Source: CALMFT01 sp964563595
Lineage (GTDB): Bacteria > Patescibacteriota > Gracilibacteria > Absconditabacterales > Absconditicoccaceae
NCBI GenBank assembly: GCA_964563595.1
Contig: CAZLWR010000012.1
Location: forward strand, 1 to 28,891
Direction of reading: 5' to 3'
Length of the DNA stretch: 28,891 bases
Of this stretch, positions 9,293 to 19,427 are shown one piece after another. The notes beneath the pieces were generated by a model. That model had not been told where the DNA came from, did no database searches, and worked only from the letters and a program-made list of their open reading frames with translations. The position numbers and the translations under genes are program-made. Within the stretch, counting starts at the first letter, position 1, and each line of letters starts with the position of its first letter.

Positions 9293-9482
9293 TTAGTAGG
9301 GCTCTATGGAGCACACAATAACATTGTTTACTGTAAGTAAGTATAACTTTTCCCTCTTACATTACAATAGAGTTATCAGTTACTAGCAATATACTATAAT
9401 ATTTTTTGTATTTTGTCTTGTAAAGTATATAGTATTTGTAATAAGTATATACCCTTGATCATTTATTATGTAGACAAGAAAG

Positions 9483-10379
9483 ATGAATTCAGTAAAATCA
9501 TGAAACATAATTACACAATGAGGATTACTCACTGTCATACTAACTTTAGCAGCATACAGCGAAGCACTCACTCAAAACTATACTATGCCACCACAATCCT
9601 ATAATAGCCAAGGAGCAAGAATACTTACTGTAGAGGCTTGATCTGGGAAAGGCTTTATGGCTTTATTGAGAGACATAGGAATAGATAACGAAATCATTGT
9701 AAATCAGGCGGGTAATGCTTTGCAAACATCATTTCAACAAAACTTCTCAGACTATAATGGGATACTGCCAGGAGGCACTACCATCACTTATTACTCTGGT
9801 ACTACAAAAACTATTACAGTTACCTTACCTAATGGAGGAACTATTACTGCAACTGTTACGGGTACTACAAAAAAACCTATAACAAATATTAGTGTTACTC
9901 AACCAGAAAAAAAACAAGTCACACTTCTCATGCCAATGACTTATAGTACTGCCCCAGACAACGAGACCGCCAGAGTGATGGCGAAACCAAGAGACTCGGT
10001 ACATACAGCGAATATAGGATCAACAGGATTTGTAGGTGCCATTAGAGAAGCACTAGGACAAGATATGAACCTACCTGTGGAAAGTATTGCTAATCAAGCA
10101 GGCACTTTTATTCAAGAAGATATATTGCTCGTACTAAAGACAGATATTTTACCAAGAAATATAACAATAAGTTTCACACAAAATTGACCAAATCAGCTTG
10201 AAGCAACAGTAACTCAGACTATCACTACAAAGGAAAAAGTAAAAACCGGAACAATAAAGAACAAAGCAGGTAAACACATACCCACTTACAAGACAATTAG
10301 TAAAACAAACACCAAAGTATTATCCCAGTACATCATCGTAGTAAATGGAAACAAAATCACTACTTCCATACACCATTAA
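9483..10379 (+). CDS. Secreted or anchored protein with an internal repeat, 298 aa
   Basis: The N-terminus has one hydrophobic segment (GLLTVILTLAAYSEA, residues ~14-28) that may be a signal peptide, with SEA before a possible cleavage site. The rest is Thr-rich and beta-prone (GGTTITYYSG, TKTITVTLPNGGTITATVTG). Two stretches resemble each other: GSGKGFMALLRDIGID...NQAG near residues 53-76 and GSTGFVGAIREALGQD...NQAG further on, each followed by a beta-type segment, suggesting a duplicated module. UGA is read as Gly at four or more places, including the Gly of both halves' edges. No family recognised. The next gene begins 54 bases downstream on the same strand and ends at a shared terminator, so the two probably form an operon. 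Confidence 0.72.
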
Positions 10380-10433
10380 AGTAAATACGTTTTTCACTAT
10401 TTTATCCGCAAGAAGCCTATATTAAATATACTG

Positions 10434-11318
10434 ATGAAACACCTGACTAAAACACTTCGATTATCTGCACATCTTCTCTTGCCTGCAAGTAATAATTTTG
10501 CACATACCCCAATGAAGCCTTATACAAATGGTCTAGAAGCTGCTCTCAATGATTACAGCATAAGCAACTGGAAGTCTAATCCCAACCTATTGGCACTTGC
10601 CAATGATAACCAAACATTGGTTGATAATGCTATCAACGCTCTGCAAAGATCCTATACTACACTTGGAAGCAATAAGTACTTCACGCTCTACCTCGAAAGA
10701 TATTTTGAAAATGATATACATAAACTGACAGCACATTTACTTGCTATTATGATTGAAGAAACCAATCTCAACCCAAGACGTTGAGAAGGAGGCGAGCAAG
10801 GTTATCTACAAGTACACTGCACTTCAAATATCAATATTATAAAAGAAAAACGATATCCTTCACTAGTAAAAGGAAGAAAAGTACCAAGTAAAAAGCTAGA
10901 TGCTACGGAACTAGGAGTCATGATGGCAATGGAAAACTATAGCGTAGTAATGTATAGCTTAAACCAAGGACAATATAGCGACAACATCAACTTCTCGGCA
11001 GAAGATAAGCAAGCAGCATCCTTTCTTTTTCATAACAAAGGCTCACTCTTATTTCGTGCGATTAGAGAGCTCTCTGAGTCGTCTGCAGAGACATTAGTTA
11101 CTCGAAATGACGTATTAGTGTATCTGGCAAGTTTATCTGAAGGCAAGCCGATTTACGATATTGATCGCTTTCCTATACTTGATAAAGTCTGGCATATACC
11201 TTTGATAGCTGATGGAGAACGACTCTTTCCAGAGGGAGAGAAAAGAGAGGCAGCTGGTGGGTTTAATTACGCTATCAATACTCCCAAAATCCTCTCTTAT
11301 TTGGGAGCAATGGAATAA
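10434..11318 (+). CDS. Unrecognised protein, possibly transglycosylase-like, 294 aa
   Basis: Begins MKHLTKTLRLSAHLLLPASN and ends SYLGAME with TAA; one UGA is read as Gly at NPRRGEGGEQGYLQVH. That segment (IMIEETNLNPRRGEGGEQGYLQVH around residues 108-130) faintly recalls the Glu-x8-GxQGLxQ layout of SLT-type lytic transglycosylases, which cut peptidoglycan, and the partner gene upstream is an exported protein. The match is weak and no other domain is recognised. The N-terminus could be a short export signal but is not convincing. Cotranscription with the 298-aa gene is likely. Confidence 0.65.
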
Positions 11319-11349
11319 AAGTCTCACTTTCCCTTCTTATTGTTCTAAC

Positions 11350-11374
11350 AAAAAACCCTGTACATCAGGGTTTT
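11350..11374. terminator. Bidirectional terminator between rpoB and the convergent gene
   Basis: ACCCTG-TACAT-CAGGGT forms a strong stem with A and T tracts on both sides (AAAAAA before, TTTT after), so it serves the 294-aa gene on the plus strand and rpoB on the minus strand, 26 bases after the rpoB stop. Confidence 0.8.
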
Positions 11375-11399
11375 CTATTGTGTATGAATGCTATATCTA

Positions 11400-14300
11400 T
11401 TATTCTGCGTCTACTTCTTCTTCAGTGGATCAGATGTCAGTCATAATATCATCGACTTCAGCTCCTGGGATCACTTTCTTGATCAATCCTACGGTCTTAT
11501 CCTCATGGATTTCATCACTTACCGCCTCGCCTACATTACTCAAATTCTTCAATCACAATTTCAATATTTTCTCTCTTCTTTCGATACGAATCTTCTCCAT
11601 TTGTTCTTTGCTCAAAGGTACGATGTTTTGACACAATCCTTTGAACATATTAGCAAGATAGTAATATGACTCAGGTATGCCATACATTTGAATCTTCTTA
11701 CCTTTGATAATAGATTCGTATGTTTTGTTTCTACCAGCGATATCGTCAGATTTTATAGTAAGCATTTCTTGTAAAGTATGTACAGCACCATATGCCTCAA
11801 GTGCCCATACTTCCATCTCTCCAAATCTCTGTCATCCATCCCTTGCTTTACCAGAAAGTGGTTGTTGGGTAATCAATGAGTAAGGACCAACGGCTCTGGC
11901 ATGGATCTTATCCTCTACCATATGCTCCAGCTTCAATATGTACATGTATCCAACTGAAACCTTTTGATCAAATTGATCACCATTTCTTCCATCATAGAGA
12001 TCAAACTTACCATCATCCGGCAAATCAGCAGATTTAATAAGCTGAATCATATCTTCAATCTGATCTGTGGAAAGACCGGACTTTCTTAAGTAAGCAATAT
12101 CTGTATCGCTCAAATCACCCGAAAAGAAATGTCTCACATCATCAACACTAAATCCTGAAAACAATGGTATAGCAAAGTTGTATCAGGTTAACTTCGCAAT
12201 AAGTCCCATATGGTTCTCTAACACTTGACCAATATTCATACGTGAAATCACTCCCAAAGGATTTAGAATTACGTCAACTGGTTCACCGTCTGCAGTATAA
12301 GGCATATCCTCTTCAGGCAATATGACAGAAATAATACCTTTGTTACCATGCCTACCTACCAATTTATCTCCTACTTCAATTTTTCTATTCGTAGCAACAA
12401 AAACAGTGATTTTATTCTTCACGCCCGCCATCAGATTATCTCCTTTCTTGGAATCAAGAACCACTACATCTAGTACTTTACCTTCAGAACCAGATGGTAG
12501 ATACAAAGAACTATCTTTTACGTTTTTAGATTTTTCTCCAAATACTGCTTGAATCAACTTTTCTTCAGCGGATAACTCTCCTTCAGACTTTGGAGAAATC
12601 TTACCTACCAAAATATCACCTCCTTTAATAATAGAACCAACACGGACAATACCATTTTCATCAAGATTTTTTAACTTAGCCATACTGACATTTGGAATAT
12701 CAGGAGTAGTTTGCTCTGGTCAAAGTTTTGTATCACTTACTTCTATCTCGAATTTTTCAATATGCACAGAAGTCAGGTTATCATCTTTTACTAATCTATC
12801 TGAAATAATAATCGCATCCTCATAATTATATCCTCCCCAAGGCATAAAGGCAACTCTCAGGTTTGTTCCAAGTGATAATTCCCCTCAAACAACCGATTGA
12901 CCTTCAGCAAGAATATCACCAAGTTTTACCATTTGTCCCAATGTTACTCTAGGTCTCAAATGAATAAGAGATTTTTGGTTCGACATACTATACTTTTGGA
13001 GATTGTATTCCTTGATAACATTCTTTTTGTTATCTAACTTCTCATATTGTATCTTAATAATGTAATCTATACCACCATATTGTTCATTACTTGATTTCTT
13101 ACCTCCTACATAAATTACTTCTCCTTCTCCTTCGGCAGAAACCACTGAAGTAGAAGTACGTACAATATCTTTTTCTACACCTGTTCCAACAAATGGAGCC
13201 TGAGGTTTCAATAATGATACCGCTTGTTTTTGCATGGCAGCAGCCATCAAAGCACGATCCGCATCATCACGATCAATAAATGGAATACTGGCCGCATCTG
13301 GAGAGAATAATTGGAAAGGACTCAAATCAATATGAGTAAGCTCATTGACATGATAGACGTCAATCTTTGGCCCAAATTGATCAAAACCTCTTGCAGGGAC
13401 TCTTTTTTCTAAGATATTACCGTGAATGTCTACTTTTATGGTTGACTCTCCTACGGTGTATTGATGGTCATTTTCAGGAGAAATATACTCTACATCTTTA
13501 GTAACATATGGCCTGACTCTCAAGTCAGTTTTATTAATTTTCTTCAAGGTCTCTAAAATAAGATCGATGTTTTTTGCGTCAATATAATTACCCTCCGCAA
13601 TCAATACCTTACCTTTTGCATCTACAATGTCTTCTTCAAGAATCTTATGCAACAAAGAATCTTTGGATACCGTGATATGTCTAGAAATTTTGATAGCAGG
13701 AGTTTCCAAGAAACCATCTTCATTAACTCTACTGTACAACGCTTGATGGATCACCAAACCAATCTGTTGGCCTTCCGGAGTTTCAATCGGACAGATCCTA
13801 CCGTAATGAGACAAATGCACATCACGTACTTCAAATTTCGCTGTTTGTTTCTTCAATCCTCAAGGTCCACCAGCAGTAATTCTTCTCTTATGCTCAGTCT
13901 CAGCAATAGGATTTGTATTAGCAGCGAATTGACTTAATTCAGAAGTCGCGAAAAATGACTTAATGGCACTATCAATCATCTTGAAGTTCACCACGTCAAC
14001 CAACTTAAGCTGTGGTCTTACCATAACGTATTCTATAACATGTTTTTTCAGTAACTTAAGATGACTTGAAGTAATCTTAGTTCCTTTCTTTATGAGAACT
14101 TTCTCTTCAAACTCCACATTTTCCATCAAAACAGTACCAACGAGTGATTCCAACTTATCATCATCTGATTTTTGTTTTACTTCATCCTCCTCTTCTTCTA
14201 TATCACTAGTTTCAGCACCCTCTATAGCATCTTCACCGTCGTCCATACCACTCACCAATTCATCAATCTCATCTTTTTTCTTTTCGGTTTGTTCTTCTCG

Positions 14301-15458
14301 CAATAATATTTTTTGTTCTAAAGGTAATACTGATAACTTACCTCTCGTATTTTTTTGAAATCTTTTCATAGTTGGTTGCAAGTACGCATAGAGCAACTCA
14401 CCCATCGTTCTAATTCTTTTATTACTCAAATGATCCGCATCGTCTGCAAAATATCATTTTTTACCATTCGCAAAATGACAAAGATATTTTATAGCCTGAA
14501 CAATGTCATCTACATCTATAACATTATGATCTTTCTTTCCTGTTATACCAATCTTTGCATTAATCTTTCTCCTGGCGATACTTCCCAGGAATATTCTTTC
14601 AGATTCAAACAAATCTCTGATATATCTAATAGCATTATCCACATCTACTAATTCACCGGGTCTCAGTTTATTATAAATAAACAAAGCAGCATCTTGCATA
14701 CTGGTAGTGCTGTCTTTTTTCAGAGTATAAGTAATATAATCAAAATCCTCTTCATCAAAAATACCCGCAAAAAGTTCTTTGATTTGCTCATCAGATTCAA
14801 ATCCAAAGACTCTCAATAAGGCAGTGATAGGAAACTTTCTAGACTTATTTATTCTTATGGTGATTTGACCTGTCTTTTCTGCAGCGACACTAAACCAAGA
14901 TCCTTCTTGAGGAATGATTTGGAAACTATAAGAATAATCCTTTTTATCAAATTTATAGAAAATACCATATGATCTAATAATCTGATTAACGATAACATTC
15001 TCAACTCCAGAAATAATATAGGTACCGGACTTAGTCATAAGTGGCATAGTTCCTACATTGGCTCTACCATCGTAAAGAACTTCGCCCGTAGATCTGTCTA
15101 TAAGCTCTATCTTTGAATTGATAACTCATCAAAAAGTAAGTTCTTTCTTTCTGCAGTTATTAACAATTCTATCGAGCTCTGCATCTGATATCTCATCGCT
15201 ATTAGCAGCAAAATTTCTGACTATTCTCAAATCAGAAATACTCAATACCAGCCTCTCGCCTGCAATATCCTCAATAGGAGCCACTTCTTCAAACAGCTTA
15301 GGGAGATAGAAATTCTCAAATCTTGTGAAACCATCTTTTTGGGTTAGCAAAAGATCAGGAAATTGAAAATTCCCGACGTCCATACTATGGAGAGGTCTCA
15401 AAAAAATCCTGTTGTTCAGAGCATCAACAGTTGTTCTTTTTGTTGTTATTTTTGCCAT
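11400..15458 (-). CDS. rpoB: DNA-directed RNA polymerase subunit beta, 1352 aa
   Basis: RpoB forms the core of RNA polymerase with RpoC and the alpha dimer. Landmarks in order: N-terminal MAKITTKRTTV, the rifampicin-pocket region LSQFAANTNPIAETEHKRRI leading into GPGGL (residue 533 is the UGA-coded Gly of GPG), CPIETPEGQQIGLV, PWGGYNYEDAIIIS, GDKLVGRHGNKG, NPLGVISRMNIGQ and near the end GGQRFGEMEVWALEAYGA. Length equals the family norm. At least nine UGA codons lie in the frame and each tested one falls on a conserved Gly. The C-terminus carries an acidic tail ending EEEVDAE. ATG start 30 bases after rpmH. A terminator follows directly and rpoC is not downstream. TAA stop. Confidence 0.97.
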
Positions 15459-15488
15459 GTCAACAAAGGTTGTAGTAAATTAGAAAGC

Positions 15489-15647
15489 TTATTTGGTTTT
15501 TTGTGGGGTAAGCTGATGTCTGCCCTTGGCTCTTCTTCTAGCCAAAACATTTCTACCGTCTACAGTAGACATTCTATCTCTAAAACCATGCGTTTTGAGT
15601 CTTTTTAACCATTTATATTTTCTAATTCTTCTCAATTTACTTGCCAT
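15489..15647 (-). CDS. rpmH: 50S ribosomal protein L34, 52 aa
   Basis: The core LKTHGFRDRMSTVDGRNVLARRRAKGRHQL is the L34 signature (SHGFRxRM...GRxVLxRRRxKGR). The N-terminus is unusual: MASKLRRIRKYKWLKR replaces the common MKRTYQPS start. It contains no UGA. L34 normally sits with rnpA near dnaA; here it lies between rpsR and rpoB, 30 bases from each. TAA stop. Confidence 0.93.
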   Translation of the reverse strand: MASKLRRIRKYKWLKRLKTHGFRDRMSTVDGRNVLARRRAKGRHQLTPQKTK

Positions 15648-15677
15648 CGGTCACTACTTTATTGAATTAAATGGGAA

Positions 15678-15881
15678 TTACTTACTGAACGGTAACAATC
15701 ATAATTGTCTAGCAATAATAATCGAATTTCTGATTCTTTTTTGGAATTTTACACTGTTACCAGTATATTTCCTTGGCTTGATGTAACCAAATCTGTTATT
15801 GTAAAACTGCAACAATGATACATTTTTCCAGCATACATCATCTATGTTTACAATAAGTTTTGGTGTTTTTTTGAGTTTCAT
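15678..15881 (-). CDS. rpsR: 30S ribosomal protein S18, 67 aa
   Basis: S18 pairs with S6 on the platform of the small subunit. The sequence runs CWKNVSLLQFYNNRFGYIKP, then KYTGNSVKFQKRIRNSI and ARQLGLLPFSK, matching the S18 core (GxxAxYQRxLxxAIKRARxLxLLP). A UGA at the codon before LLPFSK gives Gly and, read as stop, would remove the conserved C-terminus. It follows rpsF by 44 bases; the usual intervening ssb is absent. Confidence 0.93.
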
Positions 15882-15925
15882 GAGAGACTAACTAATATAT
15901 AAATTTCTTATGTAATGACATACTA

Positions 15926-16396
15926 TTATTCCTCAACAGGATCAGCAGCGGTTTCGTTATCTTCTACAACTATTTCTACTTCTTTCACTTCGGCAGCTTG
16001 CTTAGCATCAGGACCTTTACGGCTTCTGCTTCACTTCTTATCTTTTGCAGAAACAGTAGCAACTTTTTCAGCGAATTGTTCACTGAGTTTTGCAAAATCA
16101 TGGAAAGGATTCTTAGCATTTCTTGCCAAAAATAATGTCCTTATTAAGCCTTTCATAAGACGCAATTTCTGTTTTGCTTCTGGCAAAACACTAGGATCCA
16201 CTTCAAGTAAGTAAGAAATAAAGTATGCCTTACTCCCTTTTGCTACACCATGTACGTTGTAAACAGTTTGATATCCAATATCGTCTTTATGTTTAATCCC
16301 CTTAGGAAACAATCATTCTATCTTTGCAGTCAGATCATTTGAATCTTCAGTAGATAAACTAGGATGTAAAACGATTACTAATTCATACAATTTCAT
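15926..16396 (-). CDS. rpsF: 30S ribosomal protein S6, 156 aa
   Basis: S6 binds S18 in the small subunit platform. The start MKLYELVIVLHPSLSTED and the middle PKGIKHKDDIGYQTVYN...KAYFISYLLEVDP fit the S6 ferredoxin-like fold (YExxxIxxP, later WGxRxLAYxI and YxxxxF). After the ~110-residue core there is a tail rich in Lys and then acidic residues ending AADPVEE, reminiscent of the Glu-rich tails that RimK extends in some bacteria. A UGA is read as Gly at the start of this tail (KDKKGSRSRKG). Order rpsF-rpsR is the classical one. Confidence 0.88.
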
Positions 16397-16446
16397 AAGT
16401 ACAATGTTAATCTTTAAATAGATAGTACGCTATAATTACAAGACCT

Positions 16447-17262
16447 CTAATTGGCAAATCCGATTCTTTCAAATCCTACTACTTCAGCCTTACCAGAAAT
16501 GAGATCTTTTATTTTAGTTGCTTCATCACCAACATATCCTTGTTCCAACAATACTGTTTCAGAATATTTCTTCTGTAACTTACCAGTAACAATATTACCA
16601 ATTACTGCCTCAGGTTTACCACTCGCTCTAAGTTCAGATTCAAATTCAGCTTTCATCGCATCAACCTCGGTTGCTGGTATAGAGTCAGTATTCAAATACA
16701 GAGGATCCATAGCGGCTATTTGCAAAGCAACTTTTTTCACACTCTCAGTAGCATCAGCACTTAGTGGGTTATAATAAACAATCGCTAGTAATTTACTTCC
16801 TGCGTGCGTATACACATATACTTCAGCACTAGGAATTTTTCTTACAAACAACTGGCTAATTTTCATATTTTCTCACAACTTTCCTACGATCTCAGCAACC
16901 ATAGTATTTAATTGTTCTTTTTTAGCTTCGTCCAAGGCATCAAAATTTTCACATTCGGTATTGATGGCTTGTTGCAAAACACGCTGCATGAGATCGTCAA
17001 ACAGTTCATTTTTAGCAACAAAATCAGTCTCACAACCAAGTTTCAAAACAGCAATTTTAGCATCTTGAATAAGATAGCTTATTTTTCCTTCTTTTGTTTC
17101 TCTATCTCATTTTTTCATTGCCGAAGCAAGTCACTTTTTCTTGAGTAACTCTTTTGCTTGTTCTATGTCACCATTTGCTTCCACCAAGCAGTCTTTGCAA
17201 TCTTTGAGAGAAGCCAATGTAGTGTCTCTAAGCTGTTTAACAAGATCTACTGAAATATTCAT
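16447..17262 (-). CDS. tsf: Elongation factor Ts, 271 aa
   Basis: EF-Ts exchanges GDP for GTP on EF-Tu. The N-terminal UBA-like domain reads MNISVDLVKQLRDTTLASLK with DCLVEANGDIEQA, and the signature GCETDFVAKNELF follows near residue 75, matching the EF-Ts pattern CETDFVAxN that contacts EF-Tu. The C-terminal part continues through KISQLFVRK to VVGFERIGFAN. At least three UGA codons, including the conserved Gly after LLKKK. TAG stop. It is separated from rpsB, its usual partner, by three small genes (about 1 kb). Confidence 0.94.
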
Positions 17263-17311
17263 AATAATCTGAAATGAGTAATAAATTTAATGCAATTTGC
17301 TGATATGACAT

Positions 17312-17407
17312 CTACTTGTCACCAAAGTACATAACAAATGGCAAGGCAGCCGACAACACAACAAACAATGCAAGTAGTGAAATAATGATAATTCTTATAG
17401 TTTTCAT
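17312..17407 (-). CDS. Possible 31-aa single-pass membrane peptide
   Basis: ATG to TAG, encoding MKTIRIIIISLLALFVVLSA followed by ALPFVMYFGDK: a basic start, one hydrophobic helix and a short tail. It lies between the 102-aa gene and tsf on the same strand, 49 bases from each neighbour, in an otherwise empty space. Short hydrophobic frames arise by chance in AT-rich DNA, so it is only a candidate. Confidence 0.45.
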   Translation of the reverse strand: MKTIRIIIISLLALFVVLSAALPFVMYFGDK

Positions 17408-17456
17408 CTATTTAAAATAATGACACGATATGAATGAAGAACACAACTTAACAATG

Positions 17457-17765
17457 TTAATATACCATGATAGAGTCTAATAATCTAACCATAGCAAAGT
17501 GACAATCAGCGTCTGTAATGCGTAATAAGTTTATATTTTTTCATAACCAATATCATCATTTGGCTAAGTAGTGTTGTAAGAGTGCAAGATGAGTCATTGG
17601 ATGCAATCAGTTCGTTATTTCTTGAGTCAGGTTTATTCAATCTGGCCTCTCAGATCAATCAATAAGCTCTCTTCAAAATAAGGCAAATAGGATATTCGTA
17701 TCATGATAAGCATATGATTTTCAAGGTATTCACTGGTAGTTTCATGGATATAAGATTCTTTCCAT
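17457..17765 (-). CDS. Unrecognised 102-aa protein visible only with UGA = Gly
   Basis: The frame from ATG at 17765 to TAA at 17457 reads MERILYPGNYQGIPGKSYAY and ends MVRLLDSIMVY. It holds ten UGA codons and no other break. The start lies one codon after the TAG stop of the 128-aa membrane protein gene (TAG-CAG-ATG), a tight operon-like arrangement. Composition is that of a soluble globular protein with several His and Tyr. No family recognised. The region would be annotated as empty under the standard code; the regular gene spacing supports it being real. Confidence 0.65.
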
Positions 17766-17768
17766 CTG

Positions 17769-18155
17769 CTAATTTTCAAACAAGGTTAGAATCCAACTAC
17801 CAAGTCCATAAAACATCTTCTTTTGTAACATATCTTTTTGTTTTCGCATACCAGTAATACACTGTCTTATGAATATAATCAAATAGATAAGTAATACTAT
17901 ACTAAGTGGTAGAAATACTATTCGTATCTTGGGAATTATAAGCAAGATGCTCACAAGCAATACTCGAATAATAACTACTAATCGGTATCCTAGTGCCTGT
18001 CTAAGATGATACATTTCAAACTCTGTCAAGCCAGATCTACCTATGGAAATAATTATTCCCACCAAAAAATACATTAATACCGCTCTTTTTCTCTCTAGAG
18101 AACTAGGGACATATACCTCCTGTGCAACAGCACTGATATTCACTTGTTTATCCAT
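17769..18155 (-). CDS. Small multi-pass membrane protein, DUF4870-like, 128 aa
   Basis: After a polar N-terminus (MDKQVNISAVAQEVYVPSSL) come about three hydrophobic helices: MYFLVGIIISIG, a segment after FEMYHLRQALGYR, and a long one LPLSIVLLIYLIIFI. The phrase FEMYHLRQAL resembles the xFHxRQAL motif of DUF4870-type small membrane proteins. No function is known to me. The sequence has no UGA. It sits between rpsB and tsf, 136 bases after rpsB, and is followed at once by the 102-aa gene. TAG stop. Confidence 0.7.
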   Translation of the reverse strand: MDKQVNISAVAQEVYVPSSLERKRAVLMYFLVGIIISIGRSGLTEFEMYHLRQALGYRLVVIIRVLLVSILLIIPKIRIVFLPLSIVLLIYLIIFIRQCITGMRKQKDMLQKKMFYGLGSWILTLFEN

Positions 18156-18291
18156 GACCCTATTATTAAAAGGTTTAAAGGCTTAAGAGCTCAAAGGTTT
18201 TATAATAAATACATTATAAACTCCACGGATTTTAATTGTTTCACTCCTTCGGCTTTGCTCGGGACAAAATCAAGTCTTTTGCTTTGTACTT

Positions 18292-18960
18292 TTAGTTTAC
18301 TCAGAATATATACTTCAAAACAAAAGACATAGATTGTTGACTTTTGGTATTCATGACAATCAAATTTTGATCATCAAAATATCTATCAAAGTCCGTATTG
18401 GCAAGCACTATGCTTTTCGCATTTACCTTTTCAACTTCATCTACGAATTTACTCAACATCTTGCCGTCCACCAATACTACTAGATCGGGTTTACTTTTGA
18501 GATCTTTCACGCCTTTGTATACTCTTTGTACCTTTGCCAACTGCCTCTTTTTCATTAGTTGTTCTTTTTTTGTGAGGGTGTGGAATTCATCAGACACAAT
18601 AAACTGTTCCAGCTTATTCATAGACTTTATTCTATTGAGAAGTGTTGGAAAATTTGTCAAAATACCACTTGGTGTACCTACATAAAAGTAATGAATACCC
18701 GTAGCCTCAACGACTATTTCGATATCCTTAAGAAGAACATGCTTTTCGCATACCAATAATATAGTTTTATTTTCTTTACGATACTCGTCTATAAGTTTCT
18801 TAGCAGACTCAATTTGCTCAGCGACTTTTTCAGCATCCAAAATAACCATATTATTTTCTGTACCGCTCCAGTAACGACTTGTCTTAGGATGAGCATGTTT
18901 TACAATGCTACCCAAATGGACATGGTGTTTCACCAGTGCTTCTATTAATTGTTTAGACAT
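18292..18960 (-). CDS. rpsB: 30S ribosomal protein S2, 222 aa
   Basis: S2 lies between head and body of the small subunit and is needed to bind S1. HHVHLGSIVKHAHPKTSRYW and ILDAEKVAEQ correspond to the S2 start (GVHFGHQ...NPKM...I...IINLEKT), YVGTPSGILTNFPTLLNRIK to the WxGGxLTN region, and PDLVVLVDGK with KSIVLANTDFD to the conserved end. A UGA at 18301 adds Gly-Val-Asn before TAA, so the true end is 18292 and not the UGA. The sequence is more divergent than its neighbours (TPSG replaces the common WLGG). It starts 24 bases after rplL. Confidence 0.9.
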
Positions 18961-18984
18961 AATCTACTGTTTTAGATAAATCAA

Positions 18985-19359
18985 TTATTTGAAAGTAACT
19001 TTTGCACCAGCTTCTTCAAGCTTCGCCTTCATTGCTTCAGCTTCTTCAAGTTTTACATTCTCCTTTAAGACTACTGGAGCTTTTTCAACATAATCATCTT
19101 TTGCAGCTTTTAGATCACAGCCAAGAAGTTCTTTTACTGCCTTAATAACAGCAATTTTTTGCTGACCAACTTCAGTAAGCTCGATGTTCACTGAATCTTT
19201 AGCGGCAACATCTTCCGCTGCACCAGCAGCAGGCCCTGCGACCATTACACCAGCAGCAGCTGACACACCAAACTCTTCTTCAACAGCTTTTACAAGTTCA
19301 TTGAGATCTACTACAGATAATTCTTTGATAAGATCTAGGATTTTAGTAACGTTTGACAT
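18985..19359 (-). CDS. rplL: 50S ribosomal protein L7/L12, 124 aa
   Basis: L7/L12 forms the flexible stalk that recruits translational GTPases. The N-terminal dimerisation domain (VTKILDLIKELSVVDLNELV), the Ala/Gly-rich hinge (AGPAAGAAEDVAAK) and the C-terminal factor-binding domain (KIAVIKAVKELLGCDLKAAK ... EEAGAKVTFK) are all present and the length is normal. A Cys-Asp stands where many bacteria have Gly-Leu in the LGLKEAK motif. No UGA is used. It follows rplJ by 68 bases, as in most bacteria. Confidence 0.97.
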   Translation of the reverse strand: MSNVTKILDLIKELSVVDLNELVKAVEEEFGVSAAAGVMVAGPAAGAAEDVAAKDSVNIELTEVGQQKIAVIKAVKELLGCDLKAAKDDYVEKAPVVLKENVKLEEAEAMKAKLEEAGAKVTFK

Positions 19360-19427
19360 AGTACTTCACTAAATAAGGTAAATATAATTTAAATTTATAT
19401 ATAACAATCTTATATAACAATAGATGA

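Noticed and set aside
12322..14651. Several plus-strand open frames inside the rpoB region
   Set aside because: They are antisense shadows, Ser/Pro-rich and without start context, opposite a fully conserved gene.
759..15458. Many genes appear broken into several frames, as in mass pseudogenisation or frameshift-rich assembly
   Set aside because: All breaks examined are UGA in a constant frame, and they fall on conserved Gly; a UCA tRNA-Gly is present. Recoding explains them without any decay.
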